Assembly: GCA_964436865.1 (NCBI GenBank)
Contig: CAYTFK010000056.1
Location: 1 to 27,607 of the forward strand
Source: JAXGPP01 sp964436865
Lineage (GTDB): Bacteria > Planctomycetota > Planctomycetia > Pirellulales > Thermoguttaceae
Direction: 5' to 3'
DNA: 27,607 bases
In this document: positions 16,156-23,923 of the stretch, piece after piece
Layout: each line of letters opens with the position of its first letter
How positions within the stretch are numbered: position 1 is the first letter of the stretch
Made by a program: the position numbers and the translations under genes
The notes under the pieces: generated by a model
What the model was told of the DNA's origin: nothing
Seen by the model: the letters and a program-made list of their open reading frames with translations, nothing else
Databases searched by the model: none

Positions 16156-17270
16156 CAGCGGGCTCCGGTAACCTGGCGGATGTACTCAACTTCGCGCGGA
16201 TCGTAGGGAGAACCGTCGCGGCGGAAGATGTCGTGGAACCACAGCGGTGGCTCGGCGGCGTATGGCTTCTGCCACGAATCCCAAGGATAGATGGTCTGTG
16301 TCTTGCCGTCGACAAACCCCCAGTTGTAGGCGGCCACGCCCTGCTCTTTCATCGCGCCGAGGTTGGGATCGAACCGGCTGCCGTTGGGTCTGGCCATATA
16401 CTCTGTGCACAAGAGCGGTCGGTTGTAGCGGCGGAGATTCTTGATGCACTCGTTCAACTCCGCCAGGGGCGCATAGCTGTGGAAGCTGATCACGTCAGAC
16501 TGGCCGAGCTGAACCTGCTCGGTAGGGCTGAGCTTTTCCGGATCCGGCCATGTGCCGATCCAGACACCCGAGGTGAGCGGCTGTTTGGGACCGGCCTCGC
16601 GGCACCAGGCGAAGGCCTTCTTCAACAAAGGCAGCATCAGTTCCACCTTGTTGGCTGGTTCCTGGCTGCCGTACGACGAGCGATTGGTGTTGTCGGGCTC
16701 GTTCCATACGTCCCAGGCATGCACCCGGTGGTCCTTGGCGAAGCGGCCGACCACGCCCAAGACATAGGGTTTCAGGCCGTCGTGACGCGCTGGATCCTTG
16801 AGAACTTCCGCACCCGGGCTCTGCACCCAGCCCGAGTTATGCAGTCCCGGCTTGGGATCGCGCTGCTTGCCGAGTCTCGGGAACGGATCCCAGCAGGAAT
16901 CGAAGAGCACCAACATCACCCCGATGCCGTGCCGGTCGGCAATTGCCAGGAACCGGTCGATGCGGTCCAGAAATCCCTTCGGGTCCTGTTCCCAAAGCAG
17001 GTGGTGCAGGTACACTCGCACCGAGTTGAAACCCAGTGACTGGGCCCAGGCCAGTTCGCGTTCGATCGTCGCCGGGTCGAAAGAGTCGGCCTGCCACATC
17101 TCCAGTTGATTGATCGCCGTGCTGGGGCTGAAGTTGCACCCCACCATCCAGCCCGTCTCGCGCTGCCAGGCGGCGGCCTTTTCCTCGCTCCAGCGGGCTG
17201 CCGGTTCGGCGCAGAGAGCTGGTGCGACCGTAATCAACAGCAACCCGATCGCAGATAAGAACATTCTCAT
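16155..17270 (-). CDS. secreted GH5-like glycoside hydrolase
   Basis: A 371-residue secreted TIM-barrel glycosidase of clan GH-A, often labelled cellulase-family or beta-xylanase-like in planctomycetes. The signal peptide ends near ALCAEP (residue 21). GWMVGCNFSPSTAINQLEMW is the first strand, the acid/base is Glu191 in AWDVWNEPDN, ISFHSYAP is the strand-6 region and the nucleophile is Glu290 in LLCTEYMARPNGS. It retains the beta-glycosidic bond configuration; the substrate is unknown. The start at 17270 is set by the signal peptide; upstream in-frame codons (to 17438) are not credible, and the ribosome site is weak. It is the first gene of the three-gene secreted unit running down to 11862, and faces the HzsA-related gene across a 235-base divergent spacer. 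Confidence 0.88.
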   Translation of the reverse strand: MRMFLSAIGLLLITVAPALCAEPAARWSEEKAAAWQRETGWMVGCNFSPSTAINQLEMWQADSFDPATIERELAWAQSLGFNSVRVYLHHLLWEQDPKGFLDRIDRFLAIADRHGIGVMLVLFDSCWDPFPRLGKQRDPKPGLHNSGWVQSPGAEVLKDPARHDGLKPYVLGVVGRFAKDHRVHAWDVWNEPDNTNRSSYGSQEPANKVELMLPLLKKAFAWCREAGPKQPLTSGVWIGTWPDPEKLSPTEQVQLGQSDVISFHSYAPLAELNECIKNLRRYNRPLLCTEYMARPNGSRFDPNLGAMKEQGVAAYNWGFVDGKTQTIYPWDSWQKPYAAEPPLWFHDIFRRDGSPYDPREVEYIRQVTGAR

Positions 17271-17420
17271 GGCGGCTAATCCAAGATGTGTTTGACTGTT
17301 CCAGAATTCGCCCGATTCTAGTCTCCGGGGGTGCGTCTGTGCAAATCGAGCGACACCCGACGCCGGGGAGCGGTGTTTATTCCGGTACGGCAGGCAATGT
17401 CCAGGCGCGTGGGGTGCGCC

Positions 17421-17444
17421 TTCAACATGCTTCGGCATGGTGAA
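17421..17444. promoter_or_regulatory. UUCG-capped hairpin in 5' leader region
   Basis: TTCA (17421-17424) pairs with TGAA (17441-17444), and CATGC (17426-17430) pairs with GCATG (17435-17439) around a TTCG loop closed by C-G, the very stable cUUCGg tetraloop. One A/G mismatch separates the two stem parts. It lies about 60 bases before the HzsA-related start, in the divergent spacer. It may stabilise or regulate that leader; no further switch-like structure is seen. Confidence 0.35.
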
Positions 17445-17505
17445 ATCTTGCCCCGCGGGAGGCCGCCTGGGAATCGGAACTCCGGCAGAAGAAGAGGTGT
17501 ACCGG

Positions 17506-19902
17506 ATGAATCCTTTCCGGTGCTGTTGGTTGCTGGCTGTAGCAACCGCGATGATTCTCGGAACGCCCGCGACGGCTCGCTACGACGTTTCGCCGCTCTG
17601 GAACCAGTGCATGCAGTCGATGGTCGAGGCCGACTGGGAACGGCAGGAAGCCCGTCTCGGCCGCACCACCGATTCCCCTGAGGCGATCCAAGCGGCGCTG
17701 CACCGCGCGCGGCTGGTGCTTGACGATCTCGGCGGCCGAAAGGACGTGGGCGATCTCGCCGACGAAGCGGCCGCGCTCGAACGGCTGACCGATGCGGCGC
17801 AGGATGTCGCTTCGCTCGATGCTGCGGCGCGGCGCGATCTCTACTTCCAAGTGCGAACCGTCGGCCGCGAGCTGATTCTCAGGAATCCTTCCGTCAGCGG
17901 CCAGCCGATCGCCTTCATGCTCCGTCGCCGCGCGGTGGGATACATGCTCTACGAGTACCTTGGCTGGTATTACTCCCACGGCAACGAGCCGACCAGCGGA
18001 TTGAAGAACCCGAAGCTCCCCACGCCGGCGCCCGGCGGAGGCGTATTCCGCCTGATCGATCCCGGCCGGAGCATGGAGGTCGAGGAGCTCACGGCGGGCC
18101 ATTTGCCCCCCGGCCATTTCGTGACGCTTGCCCTCGACTATGACGCCCGGACGATCTACTTTGCCTTTGCCGATCCCTCCGGAACGGACCCTTACACGCT
18201 TCCGGGGTATGCCCAGGCGCCTGCCGTGCCCGGGGAGAAGTACAACACGTTTCATATCTTCGCGATGTCGGCCGACGGTTCCCGGCTTCGCCAGCTCACC
18301 GACGGCCCGAATGACGATTTCGATCCCTGCCCGCTCCCCGATGGCGGAATCGCTTTCGAATCGACTCGCCGGGAAAGCAAGCTCCGCTGTGGCGGCGGCA
18401 GCCCGGAGCTGGTCTATACTCTGCACCGCATGGATGCCGATGGCGCCAACGTGCGCACGCTCTCCGTTCACGAGACAAACGAGTGGCATCCCAGCGTGCT
18501 GGCCGACGGGCGAATCGTCTACACCCGGTGGGACTACGTCGACCGCAATCCCGCCAAATTCCACGGTCTCTGGACCTGCAATCCCGACGGCTCTAACCCC
18601 AGCAGCCTTTTCGGCAACTACACGACGCGGCCGTGGGCCTGCTTCCAGGCCAAGGCGATACCCGGTTCGCAGCGCATCGTCTTTGTCGGCGGCGGGCACC
18701 ACGCCAACGTCGGCGGCACGCTGTTGATGCTCGATCCAGCGAAGCTCGCCCTCGATCGCACGACAGGCGAAGACCGACTCGAAGCCCTCCAGTGCCTGAC
18801 CCCCGAAGTGGGCTTCGCCGAAGCGGAGGGCTGGCCGAAGAGCTACTTCTACAGCCCGTGGCCGCTTTCCGAAAAACACTTTCTCGTCGCCTTCAGCCAT
18901 GATCCGCTTCCCGGCGGATACACGGGCGAATATCGCAATACGGAGACCGGGATCTACTACTTCGACGTCTTCGGAAATCTGGAGCTTCTCTTCCGGCGCG
19001 AAGGGATCTCGGCCGTCTATCCCGTTCCGCTTGCCGCGCGCCCACGCCCGCCGGTACGAGTCGGCCAGGTGTACGAAGAACTTGGCGAGCAGGGCGAGTT
19101 CCTCCTGGCCGACGTGAACCGCAGCGTCTTGCCCCTCCCCGCCGGCCGGCCGATCAAAGAGCTGCGTGTATTCCAGCTTCTGCCCAAGTCGCGGACCGAT
19201 CAGGCCGACGACCCGCCGATCGGGCACCCGGGCCAGTCGAATGCACGCATGCTCCTGGGCACCGTACCCGTCGAGCCCGACGGCTCGGCGTACTTCCGCG
19301 CTCCCGCCCGCAAGCCGCTCTACTTCCAGGCGGTCGACGAGTCGGGGTGCGCCGTGCAGGGAATGCGCTCGGTGGTCTACCTGCAGCCGGGCGAAAGGCG
19401 CGGATGCGTCGGCTGCCACGAGCCGCCGGGTAGTGTCGCCGCTGCGCGGCCGCCGCTCGCCGCACTACGATCTCCGTCGGAGCTGGCGCCCGGCCCGGAC
19501 GGCAGCCGGCCGTTCTCGTATCCTCGCCTGGTTCAGCCGCTGCTCGACCGTCACTGCGTGCGATGTCATGATGGTTCGACGGGCCCCGACCGCAGCGAAC
19601 TGGTCCTGACCGCCGAACCCGGTGATCCCTTCAGCGGATCGTACGACAGCCTGCAGCCCTATCTCCGCTGGCCGTCGTACGACGCGGTGACTCGGCCGGG
19701 CGAACTGGGGGCCGACTCAAGTCCGCTCACCGCCACGCTGGCCGCACACGCCAAACGGGGATACGTCGCGCTCCCCGACATCGACCGGCGGTCGCTCTAC
19801 CTCTGGCTCGATGCCCATGTGCCTTTTTACGGCACCTATGAGACGGAGGGACTGGCTGCACAGCGGGCCGGCCTGGCGGTGTCGGAGCCGGCACTGCAGT
19901 AA
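17506..19902 (+). CDS. HzsA-related di-haem secreted protein
   Basis: A 798-residue exported protein. Residues 1-25 form a signal peptide. An N-terminal helical part is followed by a beta-propeller-like region with TolB-like repeats (IFAMSADGSRLRQLTDG near 250-265, LHRMDADGANVRTLS, LWTCNPDGSNPSSLF). The C-terminal part has two c-type haem motifs, CVGCH at 634-638 and CVRCH at 684-688. This is the layout of the planctomycete family annotated as related to the hydrazine synthase alpha subunit (HzsA). Outside anammox bacteria these proteins have no established reaction, so it should not be taken as hydrazine synthesis. The start at 17506 is fixed by GAGG 8 nt upstream and by the signal peptide; an upstream ATG at 17437 is not supported. 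It probably acts in the periplasm, perhaps in electron transfer. Confidence 0.85.
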   Translation: MNPFRCCWLLAVATAMILGTPATARYDVSPLWNQCMQSMVEADWERQEARLGRTTDSPEAIQAALHRARLVLDDLGGRKDVGDLADEAAALERLTDAAQDVASLDAAARRDLYFQVRTVGRELILRNPSVSGQPIAFMLRRRAVGYMLYEYLGWYYSHGNEPTSGLKNPKLPTPAPGGGVFRLIDPGRSMEVEELTAGHLPPGHFVTLALDYDARTIYFAFADPSGTDPYTLPGYAQAPAVPGEKYNTFHIFAMSADGSRLRQLTDGPNDDFDPCPLPDGGIAFESTRRESKLRCGGGSPELVYTLHRMDADGANVRTLSVHETNEWHPSVLADGRIVYTRWDYVDRNPAKFHGLWTCNPDGSNPSSLFGNYTTRPWACFQAKAIPGSQRIVFVGGGHHANVGGTLLMLDPAKLALDRTTGEDRLEALQCLTPEVGFAEAEGWPKSYFYSPWPLSEKHFLVAFSHDPLPGGYTGEYRNTETGIYYFDVFGNLELLFRREGISAVYPVPLAARPRPPVRVGQVYEELGEQGEFLLADVNRSVLPLPAGRPIKELRVFQLLPKSRTDQADDPPIGHPGQSNARMLLGTVPVEPDGSAYFRAPARKPLYFQAVDESGCAVQGMRSVVYLQPGERRGCVGCHEPPGSVAAARPPLAALRSPSELAPGPDGSRPFSYPRLVQPLLDRHCVRCHDGSTGPDRSELVLTAEPGDPFSGSYDSLQPYLRWPSYDAVTRPGELGADSSPLTATLAAHAKRGYVALPDIDRRSLYLWLDAHVPFYGTYETEGLAAQRAGLAVSEPALQ

Positions 19903-20115
19903 CGCAGCGATCCCATTTGCGAGACTGCCTCCCGATGCCTCAGCCCGTCGGGATCGTTCACTGCGGTTCCATTCCGCCACGACATCCGCCGCCCTCTCTG
20001 CCTCGGCGAATGGCCGCGGGGATTGCATTCGCTTGCCCGGCAGACCATAAAGGAGCCGGGTCGAGCGTCCCTCGGCCAGAGCACACGACGATCACCAACC
20101 CTGGGAGATACTGCG

Positions 20116-21324
20116 ATGGCAGACACACCGAACAGTACTTCGATCGGCCGACGCACGTTCCTGGCCGGAGCGGCCGCCGCTGGCGCTTTCTCGATCATCA
20201 AGCCGTCGCTCGTCCGCGGCTCGGAGGCCAACTCAAAGCTCGAACTGGGCCTCATCGGCTGCGGCGGACGCGGCGGCTGGATTGCCGATCTTTTCCTGGC
20301 CAACGGCAAGTATCAGTTCGTCGCCTGCCACGATTACTTCCAGGACCGCGTCGACGCAGTCGGCGGGAAGGTGAAGGTTGATCCTGCACGGCGTTATACC
20401 GGTTTGAATGGCTACAAGAGACTCTTGGACGGCAAGCTCGACGCGGTGGTGATCGAAACGCCTCCTTACTTCCACCCGGAACAGGCCCAGGCGGCCGTCG
20501 AGGCCGGCAAGCACGTCTACGTGGCGAAGCCGATCGCCGTCGACGTACCCGGCTGCCAGTCGATCGCGGCTTCCGGCAAGAAGGCCACCGAGAAGAAGCT
20601 CGTCTTCCTCGTCGACTTCCAGACGCGGGCCAATCCGCTCTACCGCGAAGCGCTCAAGCGAGTCCATGCGGGCGAGATCGGCAAGCTGGTGCTGGGCGAG
20701 TCCCACTACCCGTGGGCAGGTGGCGGTCGGGGCGAGGTCCCGCAGACTCCCGAGCAGCAACTCCGCAGTTGGTACTATGTGCTGCCGATTTCGGGTGATT
20801 TCATCGTCGAACAGGCGATCCACACCCTCGACGTCGCCACTTGGTTCGCCGGCGCTGACCCGGTGAAGGCCGTCGGAATGGGCGGCCGGAAGCTGCGTCC
20901 CGAAGGGAGCATCTGGGATCACTTTGCGGTGAACTACACGTTCCCCGGCGATTTCATCGTCTCGTTCACCTGCATCCAGTCGATTCCCGGGGTCAAGGAC
21001 GAGATCCGTTGCCGCGTGTTCGGTGCCGACGGCGTGGCCGATACCGACTACTTCGGCGACGTGTTCATCAAGGGAAACAAACCCTTTGAGGGAGGCAGCA
21101 CGGGGAACCTCTATAAGACCGGCACCGACGTCAATATCGAGGAGTTCTACCAGGCGGTCGTCCAAGGCAACCACGCCAACGAGACGGTCGTCCCGTCGGT
21201 TCGCTCGAACCTTACCGCCGTCCTCGGTCGCACGGCCGGCTATAAAGGAGGCGAAGTGACCTGGGACGAGATGATCAAGGCGGGTGAGAAACTCGAACCC
21301 AACCTGAAGGGCCTGAAGATGTAG
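20116..21324 (+). CDS. Tat-exported Gfo/Idh/MocA oxidoreductase with AKP motif
   Basis: A 402-residue NAD(P)-dependent oxidoreductase. Residues 11-16 (GRRTFL) plus an Ala-rich core form a Tat signal. The Rossmann motif GCGGRGG is at 48-54. The usual EKP is replaced by AKP (137-139, YVAKPIAVD): the catalytic Lys is kept but the Glu is lost. Later landmarks are FQTRANPLYREAL, SHYPWAGGGRGE and DFIVEQAIHTLDVATWF. The start at 20116 is supported by GGGAG 8 nt upstream; a longer in-frame start at 20023 is not. It lies 213 bases after the HzsA-related gene and 115 bases before the PHP gene on the same strand. The substrate is unknown, probably a sugar derivative outside the cytoplasm. Confidence 0.92.
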   Translation: MADTPNSTSIGRRTFLAGAAAAGAFSIIKPSLVRGSEANSKLELGLIGCGGRGGWIADLFLANGKYQFVACHDYFQDRVDAVGGKVKVDPARRYTGLNGYKRLLDGKLDAVVIETPPYFHPEQAQAAVEAGKHVYVAKPIAVDVPGCQSIAASGKKATEKKLVFLVDFQTRANPLYREALKRVHAGEIGKLVLGESHYPWAGGGRGEVPQTPEQQLRSWYYVLPISGDFIVEQAIHTLDVATWFAGADPVKAVGMGGRKLRPEGSIWDHFAVNYTFPGDFIVSFTCIQSIPGVKDEIRCRVFGADGVADTDYFGDVFIKGNKPFEGGSTGNLYKTGTDVNIEEFYQAVVQGNHANETVVPSVRSNLTAVLGRTAGYKGGEVTWDEMIKAGEKLEPNLKGLKM

Positions 21325-21345
21325 CCCATCGCCGCGCGAGAGGCT

Positions 21346-21420
21346 GTTGCGCCGTGGGACGGATTTTCAATCCGTCTTGCGAGCGCCCGCGGTACACGGA
21401 TTGAGATCCCGCCCTACATG
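21346..21420. repeat. planctomycete-type dispersed repeat with GACGGATT hairpin
   Basis: GACGGATT (21358-21365), TTC loop, AATCCGTC (21369-21376) form an 8-bp perfect hairpin, followed by a second CGGATT element near 21398. One reading frame gives GTDFQSVLR, a peptide I recall from many spurious small ORFs in planctomycete genomes, which marks this as a copy of a dispersed intergenic repeat. It fills most of the spacer between the oxidoreductase stop and the PHP start. Confidence 0.5.
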
Positions 21421-21439
21421 GACCAGTGGAGACCATGCT

Positions 21440-22330
21440 ATGAACGCACACAACCGTCGTCAATTCCTGAAGCTCTCCGCCGCCGCGGGAGCGGTGGCCG
21501 CGGGCGTCGCTGCGGTGGAAGCGGCCGCGACGGAGAGGCCAGAACCCCTGGCGACGTGGATCAATCACGATCTGCATACCCATACCGTCTGGTCCGATGG
21601 CGCCCATCCGATTCCGCTCCACATCCTCGAGGCACGGGCGTTCGAGCTCGATGCGATGGCGATCACCGACCACTTCACTCCCGGCCACAAGATCCATGAT
21701 TCGGCCGAGCAGTTCGAAGGCTACCTGGCCGAGATCGATCGCCACCGCGCCGGGCAAGACGACACGCTCGTGATCAAGGGCTGCGAGGCGACCGTGCTCG
21801 ACGCCACCGGCAAGATCAGCATCGACGCCCGCTCCGCGGCACGTCTCGAGTGGGTGCTCTGCGACCTCGGCGGCTACTCCGAGGGAACACTCCGCAATAC
21901 GCCCGCCGACAAGCAGCAGTACGTTGAAAACGTGGTGCGGTCATACCTTGGTCTGTGCGACGTCGAGTATCTCGACGTGATTGCGCACCCGTTCAACACC
22001 GGCAACACCCGCCCCGCGGCCCTGATCGAAGACTACCCTCCGCGGCTCCTCGGCGAACTGGCCCAGAAAATGGCCGAGAAGGGCAAGGTATTCGATGTGA
22101 TGAACGACATGATCTACTGGTTTCACAAGTCGGACATCCCCCCTCGCGACCTCACCGCCCAGTACGTGGAACTGGTGAAGCAGTTTGCCGCGGCCGGCGT
22201 CAGGTTCCAGGTTTCGTCCGACGACCATCGCACCGGTGTCGGCAATACGAGGTGGGCCCAGATCGTCGTCGCCCGTGCCGGCATCCCCCGCACGCAGATT
22301 GTCGATCCGCGGCAGATCGCCCGGAAGTAA
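21440..22330 (+). CDS. Tat-exported PHP-domain phosphoesterase
   Basis: A 296-residue polymerase-and-histidinol-phosphatase (PHP) domain protein. Residues 5-10 (NRRQFL) followed by an Ala-rich stretch form a Tat signal, unusual because most PHP proteins are cytoplasmic. Metal-site motifs are clear: HDLHTHTVWSDG (His46, His48), AITDHF (Asp77, His78), a Glu in KGCEAT, DVIAHPFNTG and SSDDHRTGVGNT. Members are metal-dependent phosphoesterases. The start at 21440 has GGAG 8 nt upstream and coincides with the Tat motif. It is followed after 22 bases by the second sulfatase, so the two are probably one transcript and may strip phosphate and sulfate from the same extracellular compound. The substrate is unknown. 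Confidence 0.88.
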   Translation: MNAHNRRQFLKLSAAAGAVAAGVAAVEAAATERPEPLATWINHDLHTHTVWSDGAHPIPLHILEARAFELDAMAITDHFTPGHKIHDSAEQFEGYLAEIDRHRAGQDDTLVIKGCEATVLDATGKISIDARSAARLEWVLCDLGGYSEGTLRNTPADKQQYVENVVRSYLGLCDVEYLDVIAHPFNTGNTRPAALIEDYPPRLLGELAQKMAEKGKVFDVMNDMIYWFHKSDIPPRDLTAQYVELVKQFAAAGVRFQVSSDDHRTGVGNTRWAQIVVARAGIPRTQIVDPRQIARK

Positions 22331-22352
22331 GAACCCTTTGTGGAGATGCAAC

Positions 22353-23843
22353 ATGATTCGCCACATGATTCGGTCTGGGATGGTGATCCTGGCGATAGCC
22401 GCCCTGACGGCCTGCGGCTTTGCCGCCGAGCGACTGCCCAACTTCGTCATCGTCTATATCGACGACATGGGCTACGCCGACATCGGCCCCTTCGGCGCCC
22501 AGGGCTACTCCACCCCGAACCTCGACCGCATGGCCGCCGAAGGCCGGGTGTTCACCGACTTCTACGTCGCCCAGGCCGTCTGCTCCGCCTCGCGGGCCGC
22601 GCTGATGACCGGTTGTTACAACATCCGCGTAGGCATCCAGGGAGCGCTCGCGCATCAGGCGAATCACGGCATCCACTCCAATGAAATGACTTTCGCCGAG
22701 GTGGTCAAGCAGAAAGGCTACGCAACGGCCATCTACGGCAAGTGGCACCTCGGCCACCATCCGAAGTTCCTTCCGGTCAACCATGGTTTTGACGAGTACC
22801 TGGGGCTCCCCTATTCGAACGACATGTGGCCCTTCCATCCCGAGGTGGGCGGAAACTTTCCCGACCTGCCGCTCATCGAAGGGACCCGCGTCATCGACGC
22901 CCAGGTCACGGCAGCCGACCAGGAGCAGTTGACCACGCGCTATACCGAGCGGGCCGTGGCCTTCATCGAGAAGAACAAGGACCGGCCGTTCCTGGTCTAT
23001 CTGCCGCACGCCATGGTGCACGTGCCGCTCTATGTATCCGACAAGTTCCGCGGCAAGACCGAGCGCGGCCTGTTCGGCGACGTCGTGATGGAACTCGACT
23101 GGTCAGTGGGGCAAATTCTCGACACGCTCCGCAAGCACGGCTTGGAGCGCGACACGATGGTCGTCTTCACCTCCGACAACGGCCCCTGGCTTTCCTACGG
23201 CGACCACGCCGGTTCGGCCGCGCCCCACCGCGAAGGGAAAGGCACCATGTTCGACGGCGGTTGCCGCGTGCCGTGCGTCATGTGGTGGCCGGGCAAGATT
23301 CCCGCCAACACGAAATGCAGCACCCCCGCCATGACGATCGACCTCCTGCCGACAATCGCCCATCTGACCGGTGCGAAGCTGCCCGACCACCCGATCGACG
23401 GTCGGAACATCTGGCCGCTCATTGCCGGTGAGCCGGGCGCAGCGAGCCCGCATGAGGCCTATTACTTCTATTGGGGCAACGAGCTGCAAGCGGTCCGGAT
23501 GGGCCGTTGGAAGCTGCACTTTCCCCACGCCTACCGCACGCTCGCCGGTCAGCCGCCGGGTAGCGGTGGCACGCCCTCCAAGTATACCCAGGACAAAATC
23601 GGCCTCTCGCTTTTCGATTTGGAGTCGGACCCCGGTGAGACCACCGACGTAGCCAGCCAACACCCCGACGTCGTGGCCCGGATCCAGAGCCTCGCCGACA
23701 AGATGCGCGCCGATCTGGGCGACTCGGCAAGAAAGCAGGAGGGCAGCGGCCGGCGCGAACCGGGCCGGCTCGAGCCGGGCGATCCGCGGTTCCACTGGAA
23801 ACCGGGGCAGCCGCTCGACACCGAAGCCTCGGTCGACGGCTGA
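22353..23843 (+). CDS. type I sulfatase (CSASR), probable lipoprotein
   Basis: A 496-residue formylglycine sulfatase. The N-terminus MIRHMIRSGMVILAIAALTAC ends in a lipobox (LTAC, Cys21), so membrane anchoring is likely. NFVIVYIDDMGYADIG gives the metal Asp pair (37-38) and VCSASRAALMTG holds the catalytic Cys77 in the C-x-A-S-R variant. IYGKWHLGH, HAMVHVPL and VVFTSDNGPW complete the active-site strands, as in arylsulfatase A-like members. The C-terminal tail is charged and Gly/Pro-rich. The start at 22353 has GGAG 7 nt upstream and overlaps nothing; an upstream frame to 22185 lies inside the PHP gene and is rejected. Substrate unknown, probably a sulfated glycan. Its maturase must be encoded elsewhere. 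Confidence 0.94.
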   Translation: MIRHMIRSGMVILAIAALTACGFAAERLPNFVIVYIDDMGYADIGPFGAQGYSTPNLDRMAAEGRVFTDFYVAQAVCSASRAALMTGCYNIRVGIQGALAHQANHGIHSNEMTFAEVVKQKGYATAIYGKWHLGHHPKFLPVNHGFDEYLGLPYSNDMWPFHPEVGGNFPDLPLIEGTRVIDAQVTAADQEQLTTRYTERAVAFIEKNKDRPFLVYLPHAMVHVPLYVSDKFRGKTERGLFGDVVMELDWSVGQILDTLRKHGLERDTMVVFTSDNGPWLSYGDHAGSAAPHREGKGTMFDGGCRVPCVMWWPGKIPANTKCSTPAMTIDLLPTIAHLTGAKLPDHPIDGRNIWPLIAGEPGAASPHEAYYFYWGNELQAVRMGRWKLHFPHAYRTLAGQPPGSGGTPSKYTQDKIGLSLFDLESDPGETTDVASQHPDVVARIQSLADKMRADLGDSARKQEGSGRREPGRLEPGDPRFHWKPGQPLDTEASVDG

Positions 23844-23875
23844 AGCGAACCGGACCGTATCGGAGCCGCACGCCA

Positions 23876-23906
23876 CTCCGGCCGGCCCACCGAGAACCGG
23901 CCGGAG
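23876..23906. terminator. GC-rich hairpin between convergent genes
   Basis: CTCCGGCCGG (23876-23885) and CCGGCCGGAG (23897-23906) form a perfect 10-bp stem with an 11-base loop. It sits in the 80-base space between the sulfatase stop (plus) and the stop of the AmmeMemoRadiSam fusion (minus), as expected for a shared bidirectional terminator. There is no clear T-run. Confidence 0.6.
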
Positions 23907-23923
23907 CGCGTTCGTGTTCCCTC

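Noticed and set aside
14215..16206. 663-residue plus-strand open frame
   Set aside because: Antisense to the GH141-like gene, with no ribosome site or recognisable fold.
17422..19419. 665-residue minus-strand open frame
   Set aside because: Antisense to the HzsA-related gene, whose signal peptide and haem motifs define the true strand.
17506..19902. Evidence for anammox metabolism from the HzsA-like gene
   Set aside because: No hzsB, hzsC or hydrazine dehydrogenase nearby, and HzsA-related proteins occur widely in planctomycetes that do not perform anammox.
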